Assembly (NCBI RefSeq): GCF_007050985.1
Contig: NZ_VHSF01000003.1
Location: 345,500-409,499 of the forward strand
DNA: 64,000 bases
Direction: 5' to 3'
Source: Christiangramia sabulilitoris
GTDB taxonomy: Bacteria; Bacteroidota; Bacteroidia; Flavobacteriales; Flavobacteriaceae
Numbering within the stretch: the first letter of the stretch is position 1; every line of letters starts with the position of its first letter. Shown in pieces: positions 43,710 through 52,850 of this stretch. The notes beneath the pieces were generated by a model. It saw nothing but the letters and a program-made list of their open reading frames with translations. It ran no database searches and was not told where the DNA came from. A program made the position numbers and the translations under genes.

Positions 43710-43737
43710 CAAAAATACAAAGTGCTGCCTGCTTCAA
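43710..43737 (-). promoter_or_regulatory. pdxJ promoter, TTG-N17-TATTTTTG
   Basis: On the minus strand TTG (43737-43735), a 17-base spacer and TATTTTTG (43717-43710) match the consensus, 19 bases before the pdxJ ATG at 43690. Confidence 0.75.
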
Positions 43738-43779
43738 TGAATTTTATTTTGATTAATTTGCAGAAAAGGAAATGAAAAA

Positions 43780-44436
43780 ATGAGTTTGCAGGAACACATA
43801 TTGAATGACGTAAAGATTTTAAGCCTGTCAGATAAAATTGACGAGGTCCAGGAACTTTTTAATCAGCTTACCTATACGCATTTGCCGGTGGAAGATGGCG
43901 GCGTTTATGTTGGCTGCATAGCAGAGAATGACATAAGGTGCTTTGAAAATGAAAAATCCATTGATGAGTACAGATATTCACTGGAAGGATTTTTTGTACG
44001 TGAAAGCAATTACTGGTTAGACAGCCTGGAGGCCTTCGCGCAAAATAATTCTAACATCCTGCCGGTTCTCGATGATAACAATAATTACCTGGGATATGTA
44101 GAGTTAAATGAAATGATCTCTTTATTTAAAGAAACTCCATTTTTACACGAACCCGGCAATATACTTATTATAGAAAAAGCTTTTAAAGACTATACCTTTG
44201 GGGAGGTATGCCAGATCGTGGAATCCAATAACGCTCACCTGTTAGGTGCTTTCGTTTCTAAAATGGAGGATGATATGGCAGAAATCACCCTGAAAATCAC
44301 CCCCTCGGGAATGAATGAGATCATCCAGGCCTTCAGGCGTTATGGGTATCTTATTATTTCTGAACATCAAGAGGACACCTTCAACAAAAACCTTAAGGAC
44401 AGGTCCAAATATCTTGACAAATACCTGAACATTTAA
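43780..44436 (+). CDS. CBS-domain protein
   Basis: The 218-aa protein shows a pair of CBS-like units: first about residues 1-55 (D-K-I-D-E-V-Q-E-L-F-N-Q-L-T-Y-T-H-L-P-V-E-D, G-C-I-A-E-N-D), second about 60-115 (N-I-L-P-V-L-D-D-N-N-N-Y-L-G-Y-V). The C-terminal part (about 120-218) resembles an ACT-like regulatory domain. CBS pairs bind adenine nucleotides. The NAD kinase gene begins 3 bases after its stop, which makes a functional or at least transcriptional link with NADP supply likely. Confidence 0.88.
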   Translation: MSLQEHILNDVKILSLSDKIDEVQELFNQLTYTHLPVEDGGVYVGCIAENDIRCFENEKSIDEYRYSLEGFFVRESNYWLDSLEAFAQNNSNILPVLDDNNNYLGYVELNEMISLFKETPFLHEPGNILIIEKAFKDYTFGEVCQIVESNNAHLLGAFVSKMEDDMAEITLKITPSGMNEIIQAFRRYGYLIISEHQEDTFNKNLKDRSKYLDKYLNI

Positions 44437-44439
44437 TTT

Positions 44440-45324
44440 ATGAAAATAGGCATATACGGACAGTTTTATCATGCCAATGCTGCCCAATATATAGGACAGC
44501 TACTCGATATCCTGGACAAAAAGAATATCGAAGTCTTAATAGAAGAAAATTTCCTCAAACTTATACATAGCAATAACAGTATAGAGAAAGACTACGATCA
44601 CTTCAGCGCATTTGATGAACTGGATAATTCTTATGATATGTTCTTCTGTATTGGCGGGGATGGAACTATATTAAAATCCATTAATTATATTCGTAACCTG
44701 GATATTCCTATTGTAGGTATAAACACAGGCAGACTGGGCTTTCTTGCTACTATTCAAAAAGAACAAATTGAGAGCACCCTGGAAGAGATTCTGGAAAAGA
44801 AGTTTAGTCTTTCTCCCAGGTCTGTTCTGCAAATCGAAACCAATCCCAAAAGTTTTGATCCCGTGTTTTCACATATTGCCTTAAATGAAATAGCCGTAAG
44901 CCGAAAAAATACTACCTCCATGATCACGGTAGACACCTGGCTGGATGACCAGTACCTTACCTCTTACTGGGCAGACGGGCTTATTATTTCAACACCCACC
45001 GGTTCTACAGGTTACTCCCTTAGTTGCGGCGGTCCCGTGATTACCCCTGATGTAGACTCCCTGGTGATCACTCCTATTGCACCACATAATTTAAATGCCC
45101 GGCCATTAATTATTAAAGATCACACCAGGATCAAGCTGAAAGTTTCAGGAAGGGAAGACACGCACCTGGTTTCTATGGATTCCAGGATCGCTACCTTAGA
45201 AAACGACACAGAAATAATTATTACCAAAGCACCCTACACCATCAATTTTGTGGAACTGCGGGAAGATAGTTTCTTAAACACCCTTCGGAAAAAATTACTT
45301 TGGGGGGAAGACCGGCGCAATTAA
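44440..45324 (+). CDS. nadK: NAD kinase
   Basis: The 294-aa enzyme phosphorylates NAD to NADP. The catalytic G-G-D-G-T (72-76) and the G-x-N-T-G-R-L-G-F-L (about 95-104) nucleotide loop are present, as is the C-terminal W-A-D-G-L-I-I-S-T-P-T-G-S-T-G-Y-S-L-S block (about 174-192). It is a cytosolic enzyme. It stands in a plus-strand train after the CBS protein and before DUF6089, which has its own promoter. Confidence 0.97.
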   Translation: MKIGIYGQFYHANAAQYIGQLLDILDKKNIEVLIEENFLKLIHSNNSIEKDYDHFSAFDELDNSYDMFFCIGGDGTILKSINYIRNLDIPIVGINTGRLGFLATIQKEQIESTLEEILEKKFSLSPRSVLQIETNPKSFDPVFSHIALNEIAVSRKNTTSMITVDTWLDDQYLTSYWADGLIISTPTGSTGYSLSCGGPVITPDVDSLVITPIAPHNLNARPLIIKDHTRIKLKVSGREDTHLVSMDSRIATLENDTEIIITKAPYTINFVELREDSFLNTLRKKLLWGEDRRN

Positions 45325-45378
45325 GCAATAAAAAGATTCAAAAACTGTTTATACTTATGCACAAATCTGCTGAAATTA

Positions 45379-45407
45379 TTGCAGGGCAATCAGAATTGTT
45401 ATATTTG
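45379..45407 (+). promoter_or_regulatory. Promoter of the DUF6089-uppS-bamA cluster, TTG-N18-TATATTTG
   Basis: TTG (45379-45381), an 18-base spacer and TATATTTG (45400-45407) match the Bacteroidota consensus, 17 bases before the DUF6089 ATG at 45425. Confidence 0.8.
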
Positions 45408-45424
45408 CAAACTTTTGAAAACCT

Positions 45425-46123
45425 ATGAGGTATCTTATCGCATTTGTAGTGATGGCATTTTTTTCTATTAGCACATATTCTCAACAAGTTGAGATAGGGG
45501 CTTTTGCCGGAGGTGCAAATTTTATTGGTGATGTAGGCCGTACGAATTATATCCTGCCTAACTCCCCGGTAGGCGGTTTGATCGCAAAATGGAATCGAAG
45601 CGCCAGGCATTCACTGCGCTTCACCTTAGTATATGCAGAGATCTCTGCAGATGATACCAAATCCTCAGACACCAGAAGACAGCAACGGGGTTACTCTTTT
45701 GAGAACACTATCGCAGAGGCTTCTCTGGGTTTAGAATTTAATTTCTGGGATTTTGATCTGTCTGAGCCATTACCGCAAAGTACTCCGTATCTTTATACCG
45801 GCATCACTTACTTTAGAGCAGATCATGTCTGGCTAAAGAACGGAAGAGCCAATAACCTGGTCAATGAAGGCACGAACTGGTCTTTTGCCATACCTATGGT
45901 GATGGGTTACAAGGAAGCCGTTACAGAGCATATTATTGGTGCTTTTGAAATAGGTGCCAGGTACACCCTTACAGACAACCTGGACGGGAGCTGGCCGTCA
46001 GAATATTTGGGACGAAGAGAACCGAATGCAGAATTCGGGAATAGAAATACGAATGACTGGTATGTATTTACCGGCATAACATTCACGTTTACATTTGGCC
46101 GAAAGCCATGTTATTGCTTTTAA
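45425..46123 (+). CDS. DUF6089 outer-membrane beta-barrel-like protein
   Basis: The 232-aa product has a signal peptide (about 1-20, ending S-T-Y-S-Q) and then strands of alternating hydrophobic residues (V-E-I-G-A-F-A-G-G-A-N-F-I-G-D-V, F-T-L-V-Y-A-E, A-S-L-G-L-E-F-N-F-W). It ends with T-F-T-F-G-R-K-P-C-Y-C-F; the C-terminal strand is typical of the family. It is probably a small outer-membrane barrel of unknown role. Its stop codon is directly followed by the ATG of uppS, and its position upstream of uppS and bamA is characteristic of the family. Confidence 0.9.
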   Translation: MRYLIAFVVMAFFSISTYSQQVEIGAFAGGANFIGDVGRTNYILPNSPVGGLIAKWNRSARHSLRFTLVYAEISADDTKSSDTRRQQRGYSFENTIAEASLGLEFNFWDFDLSEPLPQSTPYLYTGITYFRADHVWLKNGRANNLVNEGTNWSFAIPMVMGYKEAVTEHIIGAFEIGARYTLTDNLDGSWPSEYLGRREPNAEFGNRNTNDWYVFTGITFTFTFGRKPCYCF

Positions 46124-46864
46124 ATGAATTATAAAGACAACTTAAACCTTGAAAAATTACCTGGTCATATTGCCATCATCATGGATGGAAATGGACGCTG
46201 GGCTAAACAAAAAGGTTTCCTTAGAGCTTCCGGGCACAAGGAGGGCACAAAAGCGGTGAGAGATGTCGTGGAAGGCTGTGCAGAGATCGGGATCAAAAAT
46301 CTGACGCTTTATGCTTTTTCAACCGAGAACTGGAACAGGCCTAAATTAGAGGTCGATACCCTGATGAAACTTTTGGTATCAAGTTTAAAGAAAGAAATCA
46401 AGACCCTGCAGGATAACGATATCAGGTTAAATTCTATTGGCAATATTTCCAACCTTCCGAAGAAAGCAAAAAAGGAGTTACTGGATGTAATTGAAAAGAC
46501 CTCAGGCAATAAGCGCATGACTTTAACTCTCGCACTGAGCTACGGAAGCCGTGAAGAAATCACGAATTGCATCAAACAGATTGCCACCAAAGTAAAAAGT
46601 GAAGAATTATCTATAGATGCAGTTGACGAATCGGTTATAAATGAGCATCTTTACACCCGAAATTTACCAGATGTAGATCTTTTGATCCGCACCAGTGGTG
46701 AACAGCGCATTAGCAACTTCCTATTATGGCAGATTGCTTATGCTGAATTGTATTTTACAAAAATCCTGTGGCCAGACTATAGAAGAGAAGATCTTTTTGA
46801 AGCCATTTATAATTATCAAAATAGAGAACGAAGATTTGGAAAAACAAGTGAGCAACTCAGTTAG
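46124..46864 (+). CDS. uppS: Isoprenyl (undecaprenyl) diphosphate synthase
   Basis: The 246-aa cis-prenyltransferase makes the C55 lipid carrier for wall and glycan precursors. Signatures are I-A-I-I-M-D-G-N-G-R-W-A-K (Asp21 is catalytic), L-T-L-Y-A-F-S-T-E-N-W-N-R-P (about 65-78), and the C-terminal D-L-L-I-R-T-S-G-E-Q-R-I-S-N-F-L-L-W-Q (about 187-205). It begins directly after the DUF6089 stop, and bamA begins 7 bases after its own stop. Confidence 0.97.
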   Translation: MNYKDNLNLEKLPGHIAIIMDGNGRWAKQKGFLRASGHKEGTKAVRDVVEGCAEIGIKNLTLYAFSTENWNRPKLEVDTLMKLLVSSLKKEIKTLQDNDIRLNSIGNISNLPKKAKKELLDVIEKTSGNKRMTLTLALSYGSREEITNCIKQIATKVKSEELSIDAVDESVINEHLYTRNLPDVDLLIRTSGEQRISNFLLWQIAYAELYFTKILWPDYRREDLFEAIYNYQNRERRFGKTSEQLS

Positions 46865-46871
46865 TGCATTC

Positions 46872-49493
46872 ATGACGAAAAAGATTTTTACACTTTTTGC
46901 AATTTGTTTCATATTCAGTATAGCTGCCAAAGCACAAGACCTACCCCTTGGAGATTCTAAAAAATATACCATTGGCGATATAAAAGTCACCGGCACCACT
47001 ACCTACAATGAACAAACCGTAATAGCATATACCGGCCTTAAAGAAGGAGAAGAAATATTCATTCCGGGAGAAAAACTTCGGGATGTAATCAACAAACTAT
47101 GGGAACTGGACCTTTTTAGTGATATTAGTTTTTACATCACCAATGTAGAAGGCAATGTTGCAGACCTGGAACTGGAGATCACAGAAGTACCGGTGTTAAA
47201 CCAGGTAAGATTTGCCGGCATCAAGAAAAAAAGCAAACGCGACGAGCTTATAGATGAAAACAACCTGAAACCCGGAGTAAAAGTTACCGAAAACCTTATC
47301 ACAACTTCCAAAAACTATATTGAAAACAAGTATAGAAAAGAAGGATATTTTAATGCCAGGGTAGACATTAGAACCTCGGAAGTTACAGATACAGTTGCCA
47401 CCAATAAGGTGAATATGATCGTGGATGTAAATCAGGGTGACCGTGTAAAGATCTCAGATATAGAATTTATTGGAAACGATAAACTATCTGATGCGAAGCT
47501 TAAGCGAAACATGAAGAACACCAAGCAAAACAATCTTTTAAGATTCTGGAAGCGTTCTAAATTCGTGAGAAAGGATTACCAGGAAGATAAAGAATCTGTA
47601 GTAAACAAATACAAGGAAGAAGGATTCAGAGATGCCCGAATCACTTCAGACACTTTAATAAAAAAGGACGAAGAAACTATTGCTCTTCGATTAAATATCG
47701 AGGAAGGAAATCAATACTATATAGGTGAGATTGACTACCTGGGGAATAATGCCTATACAGATGAGCAATTAAACAAATTCCTGGGAATCAAAAAAGGTGA
47801 CGTTTATAACGGTGTCCTACTAGATGAAAGAGTACAGGGAAGAGAACCAAATAAAACTTCGATTGCCAATGAATACCAGAATAACGGGTATTTATTCTCT
47901 GATATAGATCTTGTGGAAACCAATGTATACAATGATACTATTGATTTCGAGATCAGGATAAGAGAAGGTAAAGAGGCTTATTTCGATGAAATAAGAGTAA
48001 CCGGAAATGACAAGACAAAAGATCATGTAATCTACCGTGAACTTAGAACGAAACCCGGACAAAAGTACAGCCAGGAAGCAGTTGTGGCCACTGTGCGTGA
48101 ATTAGGAGCCTTAGGTTTCTTTGATGCAGAACAGTTAAATCCGGAGTTTGTAGATCCAGATCCACGAGAAGGTACGTTAAGCCTGGAATATCAGGTTGTA
48201 GAAGCCGGAGCCAGCCAGATCGAACTTCAGGGAGGTTACGGCGGAGGTGGTTTCATAGGAACACTAGGACTATCCTTTAACAACTTCTCTATACAGGGAT
48301 TATTTGATAAAGAAGCCTATAAGCCAGTTCCCATGGGAGATGGTCAAACCCTTTCTTTAAGAGCACAGGCCAGTACTTTCTACCAAACCTACAGCCTCTC
48401 GTTCAGAGAACCCTGGTTAGGCGGAAAAAGACCGGTGAGTCTTTCCACTTCATTCAGTTATACAAGACAGTTCCTTTTTGATTTCGTACAAAGAGAGGCA
48501 GATAAGAGCCGTAGTTTTGACATTCTGGGAGTAAGTATAGGATTAGCAAAAAGATTAACAGCACCAGATCAATATGTAACGCTTTCTAATGTTATAGGTT
48601 ACCAGAGATATGATCTTAATAACTATAACACAGGGCTGTTTACATTTGGTAACGGGCATTCAAATAACCTGTACTATCAATTTGGTATCACCAGAGACAA
48701 TACAAGATTCAACCCTATTTTCCCAACTGGCGGATCAAAATTTTCGGTCACAGCGAAATTAACCCCTCCTTATTCCCTATGGAACGGAGTTGATTATGCA
48801 AACCTGGAAAATCTGGATGAATACCAGTTAAGAGACGACAACGGTAACCTGGTTAATGAGCAGGGCAACCGGGTAACCCCAGAAAATTCTGTAGCAGATC
48901 GCGAATTGGTAGACCAAAAGAAATATAACTGGCTGGAATTCTATAAGATCAAATTCGCCGGAACCTGGTATACCAACCTTTACAGTTTCTCTCAAAGCAG
49001 TAATCTAGTATTGAGAACACATGCTGAATATGGTTTTCTGGGTGCTTATAACAATGAAAGAGGAATCCCTCCCTTTGAGCGTTACTACCTGGGTGGAGAT
49101 GGTCTTGGAGCTTTTAGCCTTGATGGAAGAGAAACCATTCAGTTAAGAGGTTATCCTAACCAGTCTGTAGTGCCAATTGACCGGCCGGTGAACGCAAGAG
49201 ATGATGGTGCGGTTATCTACAATAAATACTCACTGGAGCTTAGATTCCCTATCACTTTAAAACCCGCTGCTTCGATTTATGCCCTATCATTTTTGGAGGC
49301 CGGTGCTACTTATGACAATTTTAGAGACTATAATCCGTTTCAATTAAACAGATCTGCAGGTGTTGGACTTAGAATTTTTATGCCGACCTTCGGATTACTG
49401 GGTATTGATTTTGGATATGGATTCGACGAAATCGTTGGGCAACCAGGTCCAAATGGATGGGAAACACATTTTATCATTGGCCAGCAATTTTAA
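46872..49493 (+). CDS. bamA: Outer-membrane protein assembly factor BamA
   Basis: The start is the ATG at 46872 (873 aa), 7 bases after the uppS stop; the open frame extends upstream inside uppS, but those residues are not BamA-like. The signal peptide is about 1-22 (ending A-K-A-Q). POTRA domains follow up to about residue 430 (motifs such as G-L-K-E-G-E-E-I, V-R-F-A-G-I-K-K, Y-I-E-N-K-Y-R-K-E-G-Y-F-N-A, and F-D-E-I-R-V-T-G-N-D). The rest is a barrel (V-S-L-S-T-S-F-S-Y-T-R, then the lid-lock-type region), ending in F-I-I-G-Q-Q-F. It inserts barrel proteins into the outer membrane. Confidence 0.97.
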   Translation: MTKKIFTLFAICFIFSIAAKAQDLPLGDSKKYTIGDIKVTGTTTYNEQTVIAYTGLKEGEEIFIPGEKLRDVINKLWELDLFSDISFYITNVEGNVADLELEITEVPVLNQVRFAGIKKKSKRDELIDENNLKPGVKVTENLITTSKNYIENKYRKEGYFNARVDIRTSEVTDTVATNKVNMIVDVNQGDRVKISDIEFIGNDKLSDAKLKRNMKNTKQNNLLRFWKRSKFVRKDYQEDKESVVNKYKEEGFRDARITSDTLIKKDEETIALRLNIEEGNQYYIGEIDYLGNNAYTDEQLNKFLGIKKGDVYNGVLLDERVQGREPNKTSIANEYQNNGYLFSDIDLVETNVYNDTIDFEIRIREGKEAYFDEIRVTGNDKTKDHVIYRELRTKPGQKYSQEAVVATVRELGALGFFDAEQLNPEFVDPDPREGTLSLEYQVVEAGASQIELQGGYGGGGFIGTLGLSFNNFSIQGLFDKEAYKPVPMGDGQTLSLRAQASTFYQTYSLSFREPWLGGKRPVSLSTSFSYTRQFLFDFVQREADKSRSFDILGVSIGLAKRLTAPDQYVTLSNVIGYQRYDLNNYNTGLFTFGNGHSNNLYYQFGITRDNTRFNPIFPTGGSKFSVTAKLTPPYSLWNGVDYANLENLDEYQLRDDNGNLVNEQGNRVTPENSVADRELVDQKKYNWLEFYKIKFAGTWYTNLYSFSQSSNLVLRTHAEYGFLGAYNNERGIPPFERYYLGGDGLGAFSLDGRETIQLRGYPNQSVVPIDRPVNARDDGAVIYNKYSLELRFPITLKPAASIYALSFLEAGATYDNFRDYNPFQLNRSAGVGLRIFMPTFGLLGIDFGYGFDEIVGQPGPNGWETHFIIGQQF

Positions 49494-49524
49494 TTTGGCA
49501 TGATATTTTCTATATTCGATTCAG

Positions 49525-50334
49525 ATGAAAAAAAGAGTATTCACCATTTTAGCGATTGCAGCCTTAGGCCTTTCATCGGTCACGGCACAAAAAACCATTA
49601 GACTTGGTTATATAGACATGGAGTATATTCTTGAGAACGTTCCGGAATATCAGGAAGCATCAAGACAATTAGATAACAGGGTCCAGGAATGGAAGGCTGA
49701 AGCCGAAGCAAAAATGCGCAAGGTGGAAGATATGAAGACCAGGTTGGACAATGAAAGGGCTTTACTCACTAAAGAACTTATTGAGGAGCGCGAAGGTGAG
49801 ATCGCCTATATGGAACAACAAGCTTTGGAATATCAGCAAAACAGGTTTGGCCCGAATGGTGATTATATCATTCAGAAAAAACAACTGGTAAGACCAATTC
49901 AGGATCAGGTTTTTAGTGCGGTACAGCAAATTGCAGAAAACAGAAATTTAGATTTTGTTTTTGACCGGACTGCAGATATTGGAATGATATATGCAGACAA
50001 GCAATATGATGTAAGTGAAACTGTTCTTAGAACGATCAAAAGAACAGCAAATCGTGAGCAGCTGGAATCGAAAGATGAGATCAGGGAATTAGAGAAAGCC
50101 GAAGACAGAACGGTGGAACAGGATGCAGAGATCACAAAACGTGAAGAACAGGCTCAAGAAAAAAAATCTGAACGCGAAGCATTTATAGAAGCGAAAAAGA
50201 AAGAAAGAGATTCCTTGAAATCTGCAAGACAAAAAGAGTTTGAAGAGCGAAGAGCCAGAATTCTTGCAGAAAGAGAAAGAAAAAAGGATTCTATTTTAAA
50301 ACTAAGAGAGAAAAAGAACGATACAATAAACTAA
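49525..50334 (+). CDS. OmpH/Skp-family periplasmic chaperone, long form
   Basis: The 269-aa protein has a signal peptide (about 1-21, ending V-T-A-Q), then the OmpH start I-R-L-G-Y-I-D-M-E-Y-I-L-E-N-V-P-E-Y and a coiled-coil tentacle (about 45-120). The last ~100 residues are Lys/Glu/Arg-rich helix (E-R-D-S-L-K-S-A-R-Q-K-E-F-E-E-R-R), longer than the standard Skp at about 160. It is likely a chaperone that delivers unfolded outer-membrane proteins to BamA. Its neighbours are bamA, 31 bases before it, and a shorter OmpH paralogue, 36 bases after it. Confidence 0.93.
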   Translation: MKKRVFTILAIAALGLSSVTAQKTIRLGYIDMEYILENVPEYQEASRQLDNRVQEWKAEAEAKMRKVEDMKTRLDNERALLTKELIEEREGEIAYMEQQALEYQQNRFGPNGDYIIQKKQLVRPIQDQVFSAVQQIAENRNLDFVFDRTADIGMIYADKQYDVSETVLRTIKRTANREQLESKDEIRELEKAEDRTVEQDAEITKREEQAQEKKSEREAFIEAKKKERDSLKSARQKEFEERRARILAERERKKDSILKLREKKNDTIN

Positions 50335-50370
50335 ATTTTTTAACCTAAATTAAACTTAACGACGATTACA

Positions 50371-50880
50371 ATGAAACAATTCAGAACACTATTTATAGCT
50401 TTAGCTTTGATGATTGGCGCTACTGCTTTTACAAATGCACAGACTAAAGTTGCTCATATTGCTACTCAGGAGCTAGTACAGGACCTGCCTGACTACAAGA
50501 GCGCAATGGATCAACTTCAGAAACTGGAAAAGACTTATGACGCTGAGATAAAAGATATGCTATCTGAAGCTCAAAGTACTATGCAGCGTTATGAAGCCGA
50601 AGCTAATACTAAATCTGAAGAGGAGAACCAAAAGCGTGCAACTGAACTGCAGGCAGCTCAAAGAAGAATTCAGGAGCATAGTGCTAAAGCAAGACAGGAT
50701 CTACAAAAGAAGGAAACTGATCTATTGAAGCCGATCCTTGAAAAAGTTCGTACGGCTATCCAAAAAGTGGCCAGAGCAAAAGGATATGATTATGTTCTTG
50801 ACTCTACTACAGGAACAGGCGTTCTTTTGGCCGATGGTTATAACCTTATGCCAGATGTAAAGAAAGAATTAGGACTGTAA
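50371..50880 (+). CDS. OmpH/Skp-family periplasmic chaperone, short form
   Basis: The 169-aa protein is of standard Skp length. It has a signal peptide (about 1-23, F-T-N-A-Q), the start V-A-H-I-A-T-Q-E-L-V-Q-D-L-P-D-Y, a coiled-coil arm (about 45-120), and the C-terminal returning strand Y-D-Y-V-L-D-S-T-T-G-T-G-V-L-L-A-D-G. With the long form it makes a tandem OmpH pair after bamA, and an intrinsic terminator follows. Confidence 0.95.
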   Translation: MKQFRTLFIALALMIGATAFTNAQTKVAHIATQELVQDLPDYKSAMDQLQKLEKTYDAEIKDMLSEAQSTMQRYEAEANTKSEEENQKRATELQAAQRRIQEHSAKARQDLQKKETDLLKPILEKVRTAIQKVARAKGYDYVLDSTTGTGVLLADGYNLMPDVKKELGL

Positions 50881-50904
50881 TAAGTTCATTTCAAGTAATA
50901 ATTT

Positions 50905-50942
50905 AAAAAACTGCGTACATATTTGTACGCAGTTTTTATTTT
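50905..50942 (+). terminator. Terminator after the OmpH pair
   Basis: AAACTGCGTAC pairs with GTACGCAGTTT (about 50908-50918 and 50925-50935), then a T-rich tail. It closes the DUF6089-uppS-bamA-ompH unit. Confidence 0.9.
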
Positions 50943-50951
50943 TACACTAAT

Positions 50952-51746
50952 ATGAGCGACTCCAGACCCATTGGGATTTTTGATTCAGGAGTTGGAGGCA
51001 CTTCCATCTGGAAGGAGATTCACCAGCTTTTGCCATTAGAAAAAACCATTTACCTATCTGATAGTAAAAATGCCCCATACGGTATTAAAACCCAGAAGGA
51101 AATAATAAGCCTTTCTATAAAGAATACAGAAAAGCTTTTAGAGATGGGATGCAAGCTAATAGTCGTTGCCTGCAATACTGCCACCACCAATGCCATTAAA
51201 ATTCTTAGAGATTCATACAATGTCCCTATCATAGGTATAGAACCTGCAATTAAACCCGCTGCTCTTAAAAGCAGGAATAAAGCCATAGGCATCCTGGCAA
51301 CCAGGGGAACACTGGCCAGTGAATTATTCGCTCAAACCTCAGAATTATACGCCAGAGACATTAGGGTTATTGAGGTGGAAGGAAACGGCCTGGTGGAACT
51401 TATAGAAGGGGGAAAAAGAAATTCCAGTGAAGCACGAAAATTACTCAAAGAACTGCTTACTCCAATGCTGGAAGCAAGGATAGATTACCTGGTACTGGGT
51501 TGCAGTCACTACCCATATTTGATCCCGCTACTAAGCAAAATATTACCGGAAGAAGTTAAGATCATTGATTCGGGTGAGGCTGTTGCCAGGCAGACCAAAA
51601 GTGTACTTCAGGAAAATAAATTGTTGAATACTTCTGTAGATACCGATCAAAGACCAGAATTCTACACCAATGTTAACCGAAAAGTACTGGAAGAAATTTT
51701 GGGATCCGGGGCCGGGAACTATAAAATTTCGGAATTGAACTTTTAA
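50952..51746 (+). CDS. murI: Glutamate racemase
   Basis: The 264-aa enzyme converts L- to D-glutamate for peptidoglycan. The acid/base cysteines are Cys74 (V-A-C-N-T-A-T-T) and Cys184 (L-G-C-S-H-Y-P), and F-D-S-G-V-G-G-T (10-17) contains Asp11. A TAnnTTTA-like element (50937-50944) falls within the T tract of the preceding terminator, 7 bases before the ATG. Its stop overlaps the convergent PorP-like gene by four bases. Confidence 0.97.
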   Translation: MSDSRPIGIFDSGVGGTSIWKEIHQLLPLEKTIYLSDSKNAPYGIKTQKEIISLSIKNTEKLLEMGCKLIVVACNTATTNAIKILRDSYNVPIIGIEPAIKPAALKSRNKAIGILATRGTLASELFAQTSELYARDIRVIEVEGNGLVELIEGGKRNSSEARKLLKELLTPMLEARIDYLVLGCSHYPYLIPLLSKILPEEVKIIDSGEAVARQTKSVLQENKLLNTSVDTDQRPEFYTNVNRKVLEEILGSGAGNYKISELNF

Positions 51747-52777
51747 TTGATCGCAGGACATTTACAGTCATACCGCTTTCTGCTCTCCCCGAAATTATAC
51801 CCTAAAGTGATCTGGTGAAAACCACCATTGCTCAGCACCAGAGAATTCAATTGGTAACTGAAGGTATAACCAAAAATAAATTTATTGTAATTCACTCCAA
51901 CAAAGGGAGTGATATATCTTAATTGCTGCCGCTTGATCTCTTCTCCCTGCGCAGTATATTCTGTGCTTTCAAAACTATTACGGTAGGACAATCCTCCCCA
52001 TAATCTTCCAGATTCAATTTCGTAATAAGCTTTCATATTAGCATCCAGGGCCATTTCATTGGTGGCCTCTCTGGCCTGGAATAAGAGCGAAGGTTCAAAA
52101 CTCCAGGGATCATTAGGATTCAGCGTAAAAACATACCCGGCAGAGAATAAATATTTTCTCATATTACTGGGCACGGCATCAGAATAGAATAGCTCTCTGT
52201 TTACAGAAATAATATTCTTGGCCGCAAAATGGAAATAAAGATCACGTACAAAATAAGAAATCCCCAGGTCCATATTAGCAAATAAATCGGTATCGCTGGC
52301 ACCTAATAAAGGATCAAATCTGGAAAAACCACTGGTATCCAGCCTGTGCTGGATCACTCCTGCACTAATCCCAAAAGATAACTGGTTAAGATCTGCCGTG
52401 CTGCGGGAAAACATTAGATGGTAGGCGATAGATCCATAGAATCCCATTTTAGAGAAATTCCCGTTCTCATCCCTGAAAACGATGCCCCCTACCCCAATTT
52501 TCTCTCCGATCCTGGAATTATAAGCCAGGGTTTGTAAGTTAGGAGCGTCTTCCACGTCAAACCACTGTCTTCGCGCAGTTAACCTTATCTGATCATAATT
52601 TGAAGCTCCGGCCATCGAAGGATGTATCAAAAAAAGATTACTGGTAAGGTAGTCTGAATAGGTTGGAATGACCTCCTGTGCCCGTAAAGCCGAAAAATTC
52701 AGAAGTAATAATAAAGCTAAAAAGCTAAAACAACCTAACCCGTAATTATGCTGATTGGAGTAAGGTTTAATATGCAT
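51743..52777 (-). CDS. PorP/SprF family type IX secretion-related membrane protein
   Basis: I choose the ATG at 52777 (344 aa), which gives a clean signal peptide (h-region F-L-A-L-L-L-L-L-N-F, cut after R-A-Q); the ATG at 52789 is an alternative. The frame extends further upstream to 52885 but there it overlaps the divergent nfu gene. The mature part shows the PorP/SprF pattern P-x-Y-S-D-Y...N-L-F-L-I-H-P-S-M-A-G and repeated barrel strands (G-I-S-A-G-V-I-Q-H, F-V-G-V-N-Y-N-K-F-I-F-G-Y-T). Members work with or near the type IX secretion and gliding apparatus; often several copies exist in one genome. No other T9SS gene is in this window. Confidence 0.88.
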   Translation of the reverse strand: MHIKPYSNQHNYGLGCFSFLALLLLLNFSALRAQEVIPTYSDYLTSNLFLIHPSMAGASNYDQIRLTARRQWFDVEDAPNLQTLAYNSRIGEKIGVGGIVFRDENGNFSKMGFYGSIAYHLMFSRSTADLNQLSFGISAGVIQHRLDTSGFSRFDPLLGASDTDLFANMDLGISYFVRDLYFHFAAKNIISVNRELFYSDAVPSNMRKYLFSAGYVFTLNPNDPWSFEPSLLFQAREATNEMALDANMKAYYEIESGRLWGGLSYRNSFESTEYTAQGEEIKRQQLRYITPFVGVNYNKFIFGYTFSYQLNSLVLSNGGFHQITLGYNFGESRKRYDCKCPAIN

Positions 52778-52828
52778 GTAAGTAGTCATAAAGGCTGTAA
52801 ATATATGTATTACCTTGTTTTTCTTTAG

Positions 52829-52836
52829 TATTTTTG
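52829..52836 (+). promoter_or_regulatory. Possible -7 box of the nfu gene
   Basis: TATTTTTG matches TAnnTTTG exactly, 14 bases before the ATG at 52851. A TTG at 52815-52817 is too close for the usual -33 spacing. Confidence 0.45.
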
Positions 52837-52850
52837 CCAAAAATTTTGAG

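Noticed and set aside
46695-46871. Longer start for bamA inside uppS
   Set aside because: Residues before 46872 do not form a signal peptide and overlap uppS; the ATG at 46872 is followed directly by a good signal peptide.
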